64,000 bases of DNA from Actinomadura fibrosa (GCF_900659615.1 NZ_CAACUY010000015.1:27532-91531), one strand, 5' to 3'; shown: positions 35,801 to 43,522, counted from the first letter of the stretch. Notes: generated by a model from the sequence alone, not told the origin. Made by a program: numbers and translations.

Positions 35801-36309
35801 AACCCGAGACCGTGACGAGCAGACGCCGGACGGCCAACCTGGCCACCTTCGTCCTGACGACGCTCGTCCTGCTGGTCCTGGCGGTGCCCCTGGTACTGCG
35901 GCATTCGACGGACGATCGCGCCAAGCGCTCCGCCGCGCCGCACAACGCCGCGCAGTTCACCACCGCGGCCCGGCCGGGGAGCGGAGCACCGGTCGCTTCC
36001 GCGGGACCACCCTCGCTCGCGATGAGAGAACCGGCCGAAGCGCCCTCCTTCGCTCCCATTCTCATCGTGCCCGCGACGCTCACGGCCGGGATTCCGACCA
36101 CGGTGGCGCTCTCCGGCTTCTCGCCGGGGGAGCAGGTGAGGTTCTGGCTGGAGGGCTCCGATGTCATCACGCTCGACAGCGTCACGATGAGCTCGGCCGG
36201 ATGGGCGACCGCGGAGATCCGCCAGGACGCGCCGCCGGGCCGATACGTCGTCCTCGCCCGGGGCCTGACATCGGGCCTCACAGCCCAGACCAAGGTGCGC
36301 CTGATGTAG
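32800..36309 (+). CDS. Large membrane signalling protein: coiled coil, cyclase-like domain, P-loop NTPase, TM helix, extracytoplasmic domain
   Basis: The 1169-residue protein has several parts in order. An acidic N-terminus comes first, then a coiled coil at ~103-210 (AARLAAEGIRAAAVKRAAEVEAEA ... LLADARRELEEARREATRITELAEAH). A domain at ~326-517 resembles class III nucleotide cyclases (RSYDRGDSVLVLLP; LRLRAALHMGIV). Where the first metal Asp is expected I read AVAVS, so catalysis is doubtful. A P-loop NTPase spans ~595-860 (Walker A GRAGAGKST near 603, Walker B ALIVVDDFGG near 670, RTRLDWE arginine region), like STAND/NB-ARC switches. Five TVQPD-like repeats lie near 842-865. One membrane helix (~1012-1035) leads to a small beta domain. 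It overlaps the sigma gene, suggesting a sensor that controls sigma availability. Confidence 0.7.
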   Translation: MTNDPPAPQSPDPEEPLDQILADFLRLMDEANDLMLPDDEVERRLRRLKRGDFPDGGESPPAEPNGLDGGDAGDFDGLPDLPPSPQDDADRGEADCLDPRWMSAQEVEAARLAAEGIRAAAVKRAAEVEAEARQRAAAMELEAQEKAEEYKGQGVTMAAERLADARKDAEAILADARERADRLLADARRELEEARREATRITELAEAHARGWMASAGLNPWAVPPPLPHYAPVPPGAGGGHDLLPAPVNARRELMVYRPSLMPAMPPGDDDEIEDAAEVELVDDDEVARHRLDDDADFASGVQAAHPPPPHTVHAEPARPWASSGQVHCAAVAVSAVPPGGRDDDWRGDVQQLHLRRSLYLILQEAFDMAGIGWLRCRSYDRGDSVLVLLPPDLAPDLLANTLIDGTRVGLRRYNRRSSESSRLRLRAALHMGIVNFDAAGATGTSLDHLEQLLKAPEFVSACGDSAGDLALITSDYVYENVIRHYAELMDCHEFRPMRVGGAGGLDAWGYFPTALCGGHSAAALDGAAARKELARLRVGDHEVVIGSDGSTITACEAPPPAVRKRTRPSGRAVPDSVPVLLDAEMRRLANWLDEGVPVLVWGRAGAGKSTLLRRFAGHRAASGGDVVSLSAAGMAIDDIVQTLYRSCYEADRHRPGPDRMRLLMGAVRALIVVDDFGGSAADAERLLNMVPASEVVVASRTRLDWERGRALEVRELTEQAALALLDRRLRGRVRGSDRDASARLCRIAQRNPRAILQTAAALRITGGRSGPADFGAVTRLLTDGLTPDARAVLQVLRTLEGTPVPPGLLARLAGVPDGRSALAWLRRMHLAQPAGPGYVATVQPDTVQSETGQPDTVQPDTGPAAAVAPEPPPRPADYARPLTRWSRPAETRQIGEAAAVIVVVLADAVRQGSHAAALELARAVAPALGATLRWDAWRRVLALGGEAARSAGAARDAAYFDGEDLVRRRALGQVADTDAAAEKTTTSDGAAASGDRAPDEPETVTSRRRTANLATFVLTTLVLLVLAVPLVLRHSTDDRAKRSAAPHNAAQFTTAARPGSGAPVASAGPPSLAMREPAEAPSFAPILIVPATLTAGIPTTVALSGFSPGEQVRFWLEGSDVITLDSVTMSSAGWATAEIRQDAPPGRYVVLARGLTSGLTAQTKVRLM

Positions 36310-36424
36310 CGGTCGCGCGGACGACGGGTGGGCGTGGGCGGTGCGGGGTCGCTTGCGCAGGGATTCCGGCGATTGTCGTGCACGGTCGGTTTCGTGTCCG
36401 TCACTATGAGTGCCGGAGGTTCGG

Positions 36425-37267
36425 ATGGCTGATCGTGAACGCATACCCAACATCAATGCGCGGCGGCTCGGGCTGTACCTGCGGCGGGCACGCGAGATCG
36501 TGGAACTGTCCTACGAGGAGGCGGCGGCACGCGCCGGCTGCGACGCGGAATGGCTGGCGCGGGTGGAGACGGGGTTCGCGCAGCCGACGGTCGCCGACGT
36601 GGAGCGGCTGCTGGAGCGCTACGAGGTCCGTGCCGCCAAGGTCGCCGACCTGATGGTGGACCTGGCGACGCGGTTCGACGGCCCGGACTGGCTGGCGCCC
36701 CTGCTCCCCGGCATGAAGGCCCTCAAGCGGGACGCGCTGATCTCCGAGGCCGAGGCCTGCGTCGTCCATTCCTACGGCGTGCTCCAGATCCCGCCCCTCG
36801 CGCAGGCCGAGGCCTACACCCGCCTGCTCGACGCGCACCGCCTCCCGCCGCACAATGTCGAGGCCGTATGGGACGTCGTCCGGCAGCGCCAGGAGTTCCG
36901 CGCGGGTGGACGGCCGCGCTTCCTCGATCTCATCATCGACGAGACGGCGCTGAAACAGGTGCTTGAACCAGAGGTGATGACCGCTCAGCTCCGGTGTCTG
37001 CTGGCCTTGAGCGAAAGCGAGGACGGCCGCGTCCGGCTGGTGCCCACGACCGCGCCGCTGTACGAGGACCGCACCTGCAACTTCGACGTGCTGGAGTTCC
37101 CGCGCGTCAGCGACCGGATCAGCCTCGCCCACAGCATCTTCGGCATGGAGCTCGCCTCGACCGACCTGACCGATCTGTGGGCGCTGATCGAGGAGCGGTC
37201 GGCCGTCTCCGAGGACGAGAGTCGCGAGATCCTCCTGCGCCACCTGAACGACTTCATCTCCCGATAG
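36425..37267 (+). CDS. XRE-family regulator with DUF5753-like C-terminal domain
   Basis: About 280 residues from ATG 36425, six bases after GGAGG. The N-terminal helix-turn-helix is at ~15-70 (LGLYLRRAREIVELSYEEAAARAGCDAEWLARVETGFAQPTVADVERLLERYEV). The long C-terminal domain has the pattern common in actinomycete XRE regulators: ISEAEACVVHSYGVLQIPPLAQAEAYTRLL, RQRQEFRAGGRPRFLDLIIDETAL, EVMTAQLRCLLAL, VRLVPTTAPLYEDRTCNFDVLEF. These often sit next to secondary-metabolite or differentiation genes. Here the lasso peptide cluster starts 425 bp downstream, and this protein is a candidate regulator of it. Confidence 0.8.
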   Translation: MADRERIPNINARRLGLYLRRAREIVELSYEEAAARAGCDAEWLARVETGFAQPTVADVERLLERYEVRAAKVADLMVDLATRFDGPDWLAPLLPGMKALKRDALISEAEACVVHSYGVLQIPPLAQAEAYTRLLDAHRLPPHNVEAVWDVVRQRQEFRAGGRPRFLDLIIDETALKQVLEPEVMTAQLRCLLALSESEDGRVRLVPTTAPLYEDRTCNFDVLEFPRVSDRISLAHSIFGMELASTDLTDLWALIEERSAVSEDESREILLRHLNDFISR

Positions 37268-37691
37268 CCGGCGGCCGAGGGTCCCTTCCGGCCGGTGGCC
37301 CTTGGTCCTCGGCGCGGTGCGATAACGGGGCTTTCGCGGCGGCCAATTCTTTCCATGGTCTTTCGACGGGGACCTGCTGGATCCCTATGCCCGAGGGCCA
37401 ATTTCTCGACGGCCGGACAGGGGTGTCGTGATTGCAGGTCATTGAAGGATGACCTGGCAGTTAGTTTGACGGGCCGACGATGACCGGATCCGCCCCGGAA
37501 AACAGGCATCTTGTCCGTTCTTGTCCTGGAATGTAATGCGTTCCCCATGAACGGCGCGGGCGGTGGGGGCGTATGGGGCGGGTGGCGTCCACGGGGGCTG
37601 GATGACATGCTTTTCCTGCGTGGATCCGCGCACTCCATTCGGTGGGCGAATTCCTCCCGGATTCGCTCGGACGAGAGAAAAGGAGAGGCAC
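37268..37691. other. Leader/promoter region of the lasso peptide cluster
   Basis: About 420 bp without a credible gene. It is less GC-rich than the flanking genes, as expected for a promoter region. No clear palindromic operator is found. The only sure element is AGGAGAG directly before the precursor start. Confidence 0.4.
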
Positions 37692-37799
37692 ATGAAGAAC
37701 TACGAGAAGCCCGTTCTGGTGGCGGCGGGAACATTCCGGAAGGACACCGGCCTGCTCCAGCGGAACGGCAACGACCGCCTGATCCTCAGCAAGAACTGA
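37692..37799 (+). CDS. Lasso peptide precursor (citrulassin-like)
   Basis: A 35-residue peptide from ATG 37692, with AAAGGAGAGG upstream. The leader has the YxxP motif (NYEKPVLV) read by the leader-binding protein. It has the conserved Thr at position -2 (FRKDTG). The predicted core is LLQRNGNDRLILSKN, with a Leu1-to-Asp8 macrolactam ring and a seven-residue tail. The core closely resembles citrulassin A as I recall it (LLGLAGNDRLVLSKN), including Arg9, which citrulassins convert to citrulline. Differences are Gln3, Arg4, Asn5 and Ile11. No arginine deiminase is visible in this window; in known producers it lies elsewhere in the genome. Confidence 0.9.
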   Translation: MKNYEKPVLVAAGTFRKDTGLLQRNGNDRLILSKN

Positions 37800-37823
37800 T
37801 CACGGCGATCGCAGATCCAGCCC

Positions 37824-39659
37824 ATGCCTGCTGACAACGGCATGCCGCGCCACGGCGAGGCGTCCTTCGTCGTCCTTCCGGACCACGAGGCGGCCCTCGC
37901 CGTGGTGTCGGGCTTCCCCCGCATGCTGACGTACGCGTCCGGACGGCCGTGGCTGGCGGGGAGCTGGGCCGACGACGAGATCATCGTCGGCGAGGCCGGG
38001 ACCGCCCGCATCGCGGTCATCGGCACCTGCCCGGTCTCCCCCGAGCGGCTCGCCCGGGAGGCGGGACGGCTGCGCGACCTCGCCGCGCTCGACGGGTTCG
38101 CCCGTTCGCTGCCGGGGAGCTTCCACCTGGTGGCCGCGCTCGACGGGCGGCTGCGCGTCCAGGGCGATGTCGCCGGGGCGCGGCTCGTCTTCCATGCCCG
38201 GTGCGACGGGGTGACGGTGGCGTCCGACCGCGCCGACGTGCTCGCGGCGCTCACCGGGGCCGCGCTGGACGAGCGGCAGGTCGCGGTGCGCCTGCTCTGG
38301 CCCGTCCCGCATCCCCTGCTGCACACGCCGCTCTGGCGTGGTGTGGACGGCGTCGCGCCGGGTGACCACTTGGTCGTCGAGCGCGATGGGCAGGGAGCGC
38401 GGGTACGGCGCTGGTGGGCGCCGCCGCGTCCGGTGCGGACCCTCGCGCAGGGCGCGAAGTCGCTGAGGGAGACCCTTTCCGAGGCGGTCGACGCGCGGAC
38501 GGCGCAAGGCGGCGTCGTGAGCTGCGACCTGTCCGGCGGCCTGGACTCGACGTCGCTCTGCTTCCTGGCGGCGCGGGGCGAGGCGAAGGTCGTCGCGAGC
38601 ACCTGGCCGGGACGCGACCCCGCGGACGAGGACCTCGACTGGGCGCGGCGGGCGGCCGCGCACCTTCCGGGCGTCGAGCACGCGGTGTGGCCGGCCGAGG
38701 AGTCCCCGCTCGTCTACGCGGGCCTGCTCGGCATCGACGACCCCATGGACGAGCCGACCATCGGCATGATGGACCGGGCGCGGGCGCTGAGCCACGTCCC
38801 GCGGCTCGTCGCGAAGGGCAGCCGCCTGCACATGACCGGCATCGGCGGCGACCACGTCGCCTGGTGCTCGGAGGCCTACTACCACCGGCTGCTGCGCACG
38901 CGCCCGGTCCTGGCGGTCCGGCGGCTGCGCGGGTTCCGGGCGCTGTTCGACTGGCCGCTGGGTCCGATGGGGCGGGCGCTGGCCGACGAGCGCCCGTACC
39001 GGCGCTGGCTGCTCGACGCCGCCGCCGACCTGCGCGCCCCCGGGCAGCCGACGGTGGTCGGCGCGCTCGGCTGGGACGCGGCTCCGCGCCTGTTCGACTG
39101 GGTCACCGACGACGCCGCGGCCGCGGCGCGGGAGGCGATCGCCGCCGCGGCCGAGGGGGCGCTGCCGCTGTCGCCCGACCGCGGGCAGCACGCCGACCTG
39201 CACGCCATCCGGGTCTGCACCCGCATCACCCGCCAGTGGGAGCGGATGAGCGCCCGCGCCGGGCTGCCGATGGCCTCGCCGTTCCTGGACGACCGGGTGA
39301 TCGAGGCGTGCCTCGCCGTCCGGCCGGAGGAGCGCGTCACCCCGTGGCGGTACAAGCCGCTGCTCGCCGAGGCCATGCGCGGGATCGTCCCGGACGGGTG
39401 CCTCGCGCGGGAGAACAAGGCGGAGGCGTCCATGGACGCCGCGGACGGCCTGCGCGCCCACGGCCGCGACCTGCTCGAACTCTGGGACGGCTCCCGGCTC
39501 GCCGGGCTCGGGCTGGTCGACGCGCGGCGGCTGCGGGAGCTGTGCGCGCGTCCGGACGAGCCGGGGCTCCGCGACGCGATCCTGTACTCCACCATCGGCT
39601 GCGAGGTCTGGCTGCGCGCGGTGCGCGGCCGGGAGGCCGCGCGGCCGGTGAACCGATGA
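37824..39659 (+). CDS. Lasso cyclase (asparagine synthase-like macrolactam synthetase)
   Basis: A 611-residue homologue of asparagine synthetase B. A degenerate glutaminase-like N-terminal half lacks the catalytic Cys. The ATP-pyrophosphatase half has the PPi loop CDLSGGLDSTSLCF at ~235-248, MTGIGGDHVAW, RAGLPMASPFLDDRVIEACLAV and the late YKPLLAEAMRGIVP. It activates the ring Asp side chain of the precursor with ATP so that the freed amino group closes the macrolactam. It starts 24 bases after the precursor stop with a weak ribosome-binding site; ATG 37842 is an alternative start. Central enzyme of the cluster. Confidence 0.9.
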   Translation: MPADNGMPRHGEASFVVLPDHEAALAVVSGFPRMLTYASGRPWLAGSWADDEIIVGEAGTARIAVIGTCPVSPERLAREAGRLRDLAALDGFARSLPGSFHLVAALDGRLRVQGDVAGARLVFHARCDGVTVASDRADVLAALTGAALDERQVAVRLLWPVPHPLLHTPLWRGVDGVAPGDHLVVERDGQGARVRRWWAPPRPVRTLAQGAKSLRETLSEAVDARTAQGGVVSCDLSGGLDSTSLCFLAARGEAKVVASTWPGRDPADEDLDWARRAAAHLPGVEHAVWPAEESPLVYAGLLGIDDPMDEPTIGMMDRARALSHVPRLVAKGSRLHMTGIGGDHVAWCSEAYYHRLLRTRPVLAVRRLRGFRALFDWPLGPMGRALADERPYRRWLLDAAADLRAPGQPTVVGALGWDAAPRLFDWVTDDAAAAAREAIAAAAEGALPLSPDRGQHADLHAIRVCTRITRQWERMSARAGLPMASPFLDDRVIEACLAVRPEERVTPWRYKPLLAEAMRGIVPDGCLARENKAEASMDAADGLRAHGRDLLELWDGSRLAGLGLVDARRLRELCARPDEPGLRDAILYSTIGCEVWLRAVRGREAARPVNR

Positions 39660-39675
39660 CGAGAGAGGCGGCCTG

Positions 39676-39933
39676 ATGGGACTGCGGTTCCGCGCCGGCG
39701 TGGCGACGACCGACACCGACTACGGCGCCGTGCTGCTCGACGAGCGCAGCGGCGACTACTGGCAGCTCAACCCGACCGCGGCGGCGGCGGTGCGGCTGCT
39801 GGCCGGCGGCCGGTCCGTGGAGGAGGCGGCCGAGCGGCTCGCCGAGGAGTTCGACGTCGACCGGTCCCGGGCGCTGAGCGACGTGCAGGAGCTGGTCGAG
39901 GCGCTCCGCTCCGCCCGGCTGGTGGCGCCGTGA
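39676..39933 (+). CDS. Lasso leader-binding protein (PqqD-like RRE, B1/E)
   Basis: An 85-residue PqqD-like protein from ATG 39676. The winged fold is clear: RFRAGVATTDTDYGAVLLDERSGDYWQLNPTAAAAVRLLAGGRSVEEAAERLAEEFDVDRSRALSDVQELVEALRSARLV. It binds the YxxP part of the leader and presents the precursor to the peptidase. Its stop overlaps the start of the B2 peptidase gene by 4 bases, matching the split B1/B2 arrangement of actinomycete lasso clusters. Confidence 0.9.
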   Translation: MGLRFRAGVATTDTDYGAVLLDERSGDYWQLNPTAAAAVRLLAGGRSVEEAAERLAEEFDVDRSRALSDVQELVEALRSARLVAP

Positions 39934-40370
39934 CGGTCCCGAGCGCGCTGCGCCGCCCGTCCAAGGTCCCCTTCGGCCGCCGCTGGGCCGCGCGGGCCGC
40001 CGTGCTGCTCGCGCGGGTGCTCGCCCTGCTGCCGCCGGGACGTATCCGGGTCGTCCTCGGGTGGTTGCGCCGGGGCACGCCTCCCGCGACCTACGACGAG
40101 GCGAGGCTCGCCCGCGACGCCGTGCTCTCCGTCAGCCTCGCCTGCCTCGGTCCGCGCGGCTGCCTGCCCCGCTCCCTCGCGGCGGCGCTGCTGTGCAGGA
40201 TGTGGGGCGCGTGGCCGACCTGGTGCGTCGGCGTCCGAGCCCGGCCGCCATTCGGGGCGCACGCGTGGCTGGAGGCGGACGGCCGCCCCGTCGACGAGAA
40301 CGTCCCCGACGGGTACCTCACCGCGCTGATCACCGTGCCGCCGCTGCGGGAGGGGGACGGTGGGCGCTGA
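39930..40370 (+). CDS. Lasso leader peptidase (transglutaminase-like, B2)
   Basis: A 146-residue cysteine protease of the lasso B2 family. A hydrophobic N-terminal part (RAAVLLARVLALLPPGRIRVVLGWL) precedes the catalytic core. Cys78 is in LGPRGCLPRSLAAALLC, His111 in FGAHAWLEADG, and the following VDEN supplies the likely Asp. It removes the leader after Gly20 so that Leu1 becomes free for ring closure. GTG 39930 overlaps the B1 stop, and its end overlaps the ABC transporter start by 11 bases. Confidence 0.9.
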   Translation: MTVPSALRRPSKVPFGRRWAARAAVLLARVLALLPPGRIRVVLGWLRRGTPPATYDEARLARDAVLSVSLACLGPRGCLPRSLAAALLCRMWGAWPTWCVGVRARPPFGAHAWLEADGRPVDENVPDGYLTALITVPPLREGDGGR

Positions 40371-42135
40371 GGGCGGCGCCCGGCTGCGCGACCTGCTCGG
40401 CCTGGTCGCGGGCCACCGCCGCGCCATCGCCGCGACCGTCGCGCTGACCCTCGTGGCGTCGGCGCTCGGGCTCGCGCAGCCGCTGGTCGTCCGGCAGGTC
40501 GTCCGGACGGCCGGCGCCGGGCTCGTCGCCTGGGACGGCGTCGCCGCGCTGGTCGCGCTGTTCGCCGCGCAGGCGCTGGCGCAGGCGCTGGTGCGCTTCC
40601 AGCTCGCCCGCACCGGCGAGGGGATCGTGCTCGGCATCCGGCTGAACCTGATCGACCACCTGCTGAGCCTCCGCATGCGCGTCTACGACCGGCACCGGAT
40701 CGGCGACCTGATCTCCCGCGCCGACGCCGACACGCTCGCGCTGCGGCAGGTCATCGCGGGCGGGCTCACCGACGCCGTCGCGGGCGCGATCGGGCTGGCG
40801 GCCACCGTCGCGCTGATGCTCTGGCTCGACTGGGTGCTGTTCGCCTGCGTCGCGTCCATCGTCACCTTGGCCGGGACCGTCCTCGGCCTCTCCCTGCGCC
40901 GGATGCGGGCCGCGTCCCTGCGGGGACGGCGGGCGACCGGGCTGATGGCGGCCGACCTGGAACGGGCGCTGAGCGCGATCCGCACGGTCAAGGCGGGCCG
41001 CGCCGAGCGCCGCGAGATCGAGCGGATCGGCGGCCGGGCCGAGGACGCCTACGCCGCCGGCGTGCGGATGGCCGGGTGCGACGCGCTGGTCGCGCCCGCC
41101 ACGGAGCTCGCGGTCACCGGCTCCTTCCTGGTCGTGCTGCTCATCGGCGGCGTGCGCATCGCCGCCGGCAGCGGATCGGTCGCCGACCTCGTCGCGTTCC
41201 TGCTCTACATGCTGTACCTGACCGCGCCGCTGGGCGCGCTGTTCGAGGCGGTCAGCGCCGTCCAGCAGGGCACCGGGGCCGTCCACCGCATCACCGAGGC
41301 GCTGGCGCTGCCCCGCGAACCGGACGACCGCGCCGGTCCCCTGCTTCCGGAGGCCGGGCCCGACGCGGCCGCGCTGGAGTTCCGCGACGTGTGGTTCTCC
41401 TACCGGCCCGGACGGCCCGTGCTGCGCGGCGTCTCCTTCCAGGTCCCGCGGCGCGGCCACGTGGCGCTCATCGGCCCGTCCGGCGCGGGCAAGTCCACGG
41501 TCTTCGCGCTGGCCGAGCGCTTCTACGAGCCCGACCGCGGCGTCGTCCTCGCCGACGGCGCCGACGTCGCCGCCCTCGGCCGCGCCGCGCACCGGGCGCG
41601 GATCGGGCTCGTCGAGCAGGACTGCCCCGTCCTCGACGGCACGCTGCGCGACAACCTCCGCTACGCCGCCCCCGACGCGGGCGACGGCGAGATCCTCCGC
41701 GCGGTCGCCATGACGAACCTGACCGGGCTCGTCGCACGCCTCCCCGGCGGCCTGGACGCCCCGGTCGGCGAGCACGGGCGGGAGCTGTCGGGAGGCGAGC
41801 GCCAGCGGCTGGCGATCGCCCGCGCGCTCATCGCCCGGCCCGGCCTGCTCCTCCTGGACGAGCCGACCTCGCACCTCGACCTGGAGAACGAGCTGGCACT
41901 GCACCGCACCATCGAGCGGACGTCGCGCCACTGCGCGCTGCTCGTCATCGCGCACCGCTTCACGACCGTCCGCGCCGCCGCCCGCGTCCTCGTCCTGGAG
42001 GAGGGCACGATCACCGCGTCCGGCACGCACGACGAACTCCTGGAGAGCAGCCCCTACTACCGCAAGCTCGCCTCCGGGTGGCCGTCCCGCGAACGCCCTG
42101 GTCAGGCCGCCGACTCTCCCGGCCCCCGACGATGA
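40360..42135 (+). CDS. Lasso peptide ABC exporter (fused permease-ATPase)
   Basis: A 591-residue half-transporter. Six membrane helices span the first ~310 residues (TVALTLVASALGLAQPLVV ... LVVLLIGGVRIAAG). The ATPase domain follows: Walker A GPSGAGKST near 371, Q-loop LVEQDCPVLDGTLRDNL, signature LSGGERQRLAIARAL near 476, Walker B LLLLDEPTSHLD, and H-loop IAHRFTT. It exports the mature lasso peptide and may give self-protection. The 3' end overlaps the convergent peroxiredoxin gene by 34 bases. Last gene of the A-C-E-B-D operon. Confidence 0.9.
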   Translation: MGAEGGARLRDLLGLVAGHRRAIAATVALTLVASALGLAQPLVVRQVVRTAGAGLVAWDGVAALVALFAAQALAQALVRFQLARTGEGIVLGIRLNLIDHLLSLRMRVYDRHRIGDLISRADADTLALRQVIAGGLTDAVAGAIGLAATVALMLWLDWVLFACVASIVTLAGTVLGLSLRRMRAASLRGRRATGLMAADLERALSAIRTVKAGRAERREIERIGGRAEDAYAAGVRMAGCDALVAPATELAVTGSFLVVLLIGGVRIAAGSGSVADLVAFLLYMLYLTAPLGALFEAVSAVQQGTGAVHRITEALALPREPDDRAGPLLPEAGPDAAALEFRDVWFSYRPGRPVLRGVSFQVPRRGHVALIGPSGAGKSTVFALAERFYEPDRGVVLADGADVAALGRAAHRARIGLVEQDCPVLDGTLRDNLRYAAPDAGDGEILRAVAMTNLTGLVARLPGGLDAPVGEHGRELSGGERQRLAIARALIARPGLLLLDEPTSHLDLENELALHRTIERTSRHCALLVIAHRFTTVRAAARVLVLEEGTITASGTHDELLESSPYYRKLASGWPSRERPGQAADSPGPRR

Positions 42136-42794
42136 CCCACACCCGACGCGCGCAGGGTGGTCAGGGCGGTCAGGATCTCGGACGGTTCGGCGCGCTGGGT
42201 GTAGTCGGTGTTGACGAACGACCAGTGGACGGTGCCGTCGGGGGCGATGACATAGGTGGCGGGCAGCGGCAGCGTGCGGGGGTGGCCGCCGTTGACGCGC
42301 TGCAGGTCGAAGCCGAGCTCGTCGTAGACGGCGGCGAGGTCGTCGGGCAGGTCGAAGGCCAGGCCGTAGGCGCGGGCGACCTCGGAGCCGATGTCGCTGA
42401 GGACGTCGAAGGCCAGCGCGTGCTTGTCGGCCAGGGTCAGCGACGCGTCGGGGACCTGCGGGGAGACCGCCACGAGGCGGGCGCCGAGTTCGGTGATGCG
42501 GTCGTGGTGCTGCTGGAGCGCCCGCAGCGCGATGTTGCAGTACGGGCACCAGGCGCCGCGGTAGAAGGCCAGCACGACCGGGCCGGTCTCCAGCAGGTCG
42601 CCGAGCCGGACGGAGCCGCCGGTCGCGGTGGGCAGCGTGAAGTCGGGGGCGGTCGCACCCGTGGTCAGCGCGCGGGCGGCCTGCCCCGAGGCGGCCAGGT
42701 CGCGGCCGGCCCGGTCCATGATCTCGCGGACGCCGGCGGGGATCTGCTTCCGCCGTGCGGTGTAGAAGGCGCGCAGTTCGGCCTGGAGGCTCAC
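42102..42794 (-). CDS. Peroxiredoxin-like (AhpC/TSA fold) protein
   Basis: A 230-residue thioredoxin-fold protein. An N-terminal helical extension (LQAELRAFYTARRKQIPAGVREIMDRA) precedes the AhpC/TSA core (APDFTLPTATGGSVRLGDLLETGPVVLAFYRGAWCPYCNIALRAL) with a CPYC active site. Later come LVAVSPQVPDASLTLADKHALAFDVLSDIG and a C-terminal PATYVIAPDGTVHWSFVNTDYTQRAEP. It probably reduces peroxides or acts as a thiol oxidoreductase in the cytoplasm. It is divergent from a TetR gene with two matching operators between them, so expression is probably inducible. Confidence 0.85.
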   Translation of the reverse strand: MSLQAELRAFYTARRKQIPAGVREIMDRAGRDLAASGQAARALTTGATAPDFTLPTATGGSVRLGDLLETGPVVLAFYRGAWCPYCNIALRALQQHHDRITELGARLVAVSPQVPDASLTLADKHALAFDVLSDIGSEVARAYGLAFDLPDDLAAVYDELGFDLQRVNGGHPRTLPLPATYVIAPDGTVHWSFVNTDYTQRAEPSEILTALTTLRASGVGHRRGPGESAA

Positions 42795-42806
42795 GGGGAC
42801 TCCTAA

Positions 42807-42877
42807 CTTGGAACGTTCGGTTCAAGATGCCGCCAGTATGCACCGGGCCGGTGTTATCTTGGAACCCCCGTTCCAAG
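42807..42877. promoter_or_regulatory. Two TetR operators between divergent peroxiredoxin and tetR genes
   Basis: CTTGGAAC-4 nt-GTTCCAAG at 42858-42877 is a perfect 20-bp palindrome. A variant ending GGTTCAAG occurs at 42807-42826. One lies next to each of the two divergent starts, so one repressor would control both genes. Confidence 0.75.
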
Positions 42878-42891
42878 ATGGGAGGCCGCGC

Positions 42892-43500
42892 GTGCCGGAC
42901 GTCAAGCACTTCGATCCCGACGCCGTCCTGGAGGACGTCGTGCGGCTCTTCTGGCGCCAGGGCGCCGCCGCGACCGGCGTCCAGGACGTGGTGGACGCCA
43001 CCGGGCTGAGCCGATCCAGCCTGTACGCGACCTTCGGCGGCAAGCGGGAGCTGTACCGCGCCGCGCTGCGCCGGTACGTCGAGCAGCGGTCCGGGCCCGC
43101 GTTCCAGCGCCTGGCCGAGGACCGGCGCGGCCTGCCCGCCATCGCCGACTTCTTCGCGGGACTGGTCCGGGCGCGCTGTTCGGGCGAGTTCGCCCGGTGG
43201 GGATGCATGGTCTCCAACGCGCACGCCGCCGGAGAGAACGCCGACCCGCAGGTGCGCGCCGTCCTCGACGAGCACCACGAGCGGCTGCGGGACGCGATGC
43301 TCGCCGCGCTGACCGCCGCGGACGCGCATGGGCAACTCGCACCCGGCGTGGACGCCCACGCCACCGCCGAGCTGCTGGCGCTGCTGGCCTACGGCGTCAA
43401 CCTCCGCTCACGCGCGGGCGCCGACGCCGGCGCCCTCACGCGGACCGTGGACGCCGCGCTCGCCCTGCTCAGCGGGGATTCCCGGGCCACGCTGCTCTGA
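42892..43500 (+). CDS. TetR-family transcriptional regulator
   Basis: About 202 residues from GTG 42892, with GGGAGG upstream. The helix-turn-helix is PDAVLEDVVRLFWRQGAAATGVQDVVDATGLSRSSLYATFGGKRELYRAALRRY. The ligand domain has a Cys in FARWGCMVSNAHAAGENADPQVRAVL, a segment typical of the AcrR-like group with the TetR_C_16/YxaF type of tail. Divergent from the peroxiredoxin-like gene and sharing two operators with it. The cysteines in both products suggest a redox or electrophile signal, but that is inference. Confidence 0.85.
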   Translation: MPDVKHFDPDAVLEDVVRLFWRQGAAATGVQDVVDATGLSRSSLYATFGGKRELYRAALRRYVEQRSGPAFQRLAEDRRGLPAIADFFAGLVRARCSGEFARWGCMVSNAHAAGENADPQVRAVLDEHHERLRDAMLAALTAADAHGQLAPGVDAHATAELLALLAYGVNLRSRAGADAGALTRTVDAALALLSGDSRATLL

Positions 43501-43503
43501 GCG

Positions 43504-43522
43504 GATCCGCCGTGGGCGGATC
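43504..43522. promoter_or_regulatory. Inverted repeat between tetR and clpP genes
   Basis: GATCCGCC-GTG-GGCGGATC, perfect 8-bp arms, lies 3 bases after the TetR stop and 39 bases before the first clpP start. It can serve as the tetR terminator or as an operator for the clpP promoter, perhaps for the ClgR/PopR-like protein coded at 44799-45206. Confidence 0.5.

Noticed and set aside
33049..36456. Minus-strand open frame of 1135 codons opposite the large NTPase gene
   Set aside because: It is Arg/Gly/His-rich without domains, lies exactly antisense to a gene with clear motifs, and results from the GC-rich third positions of that gene.
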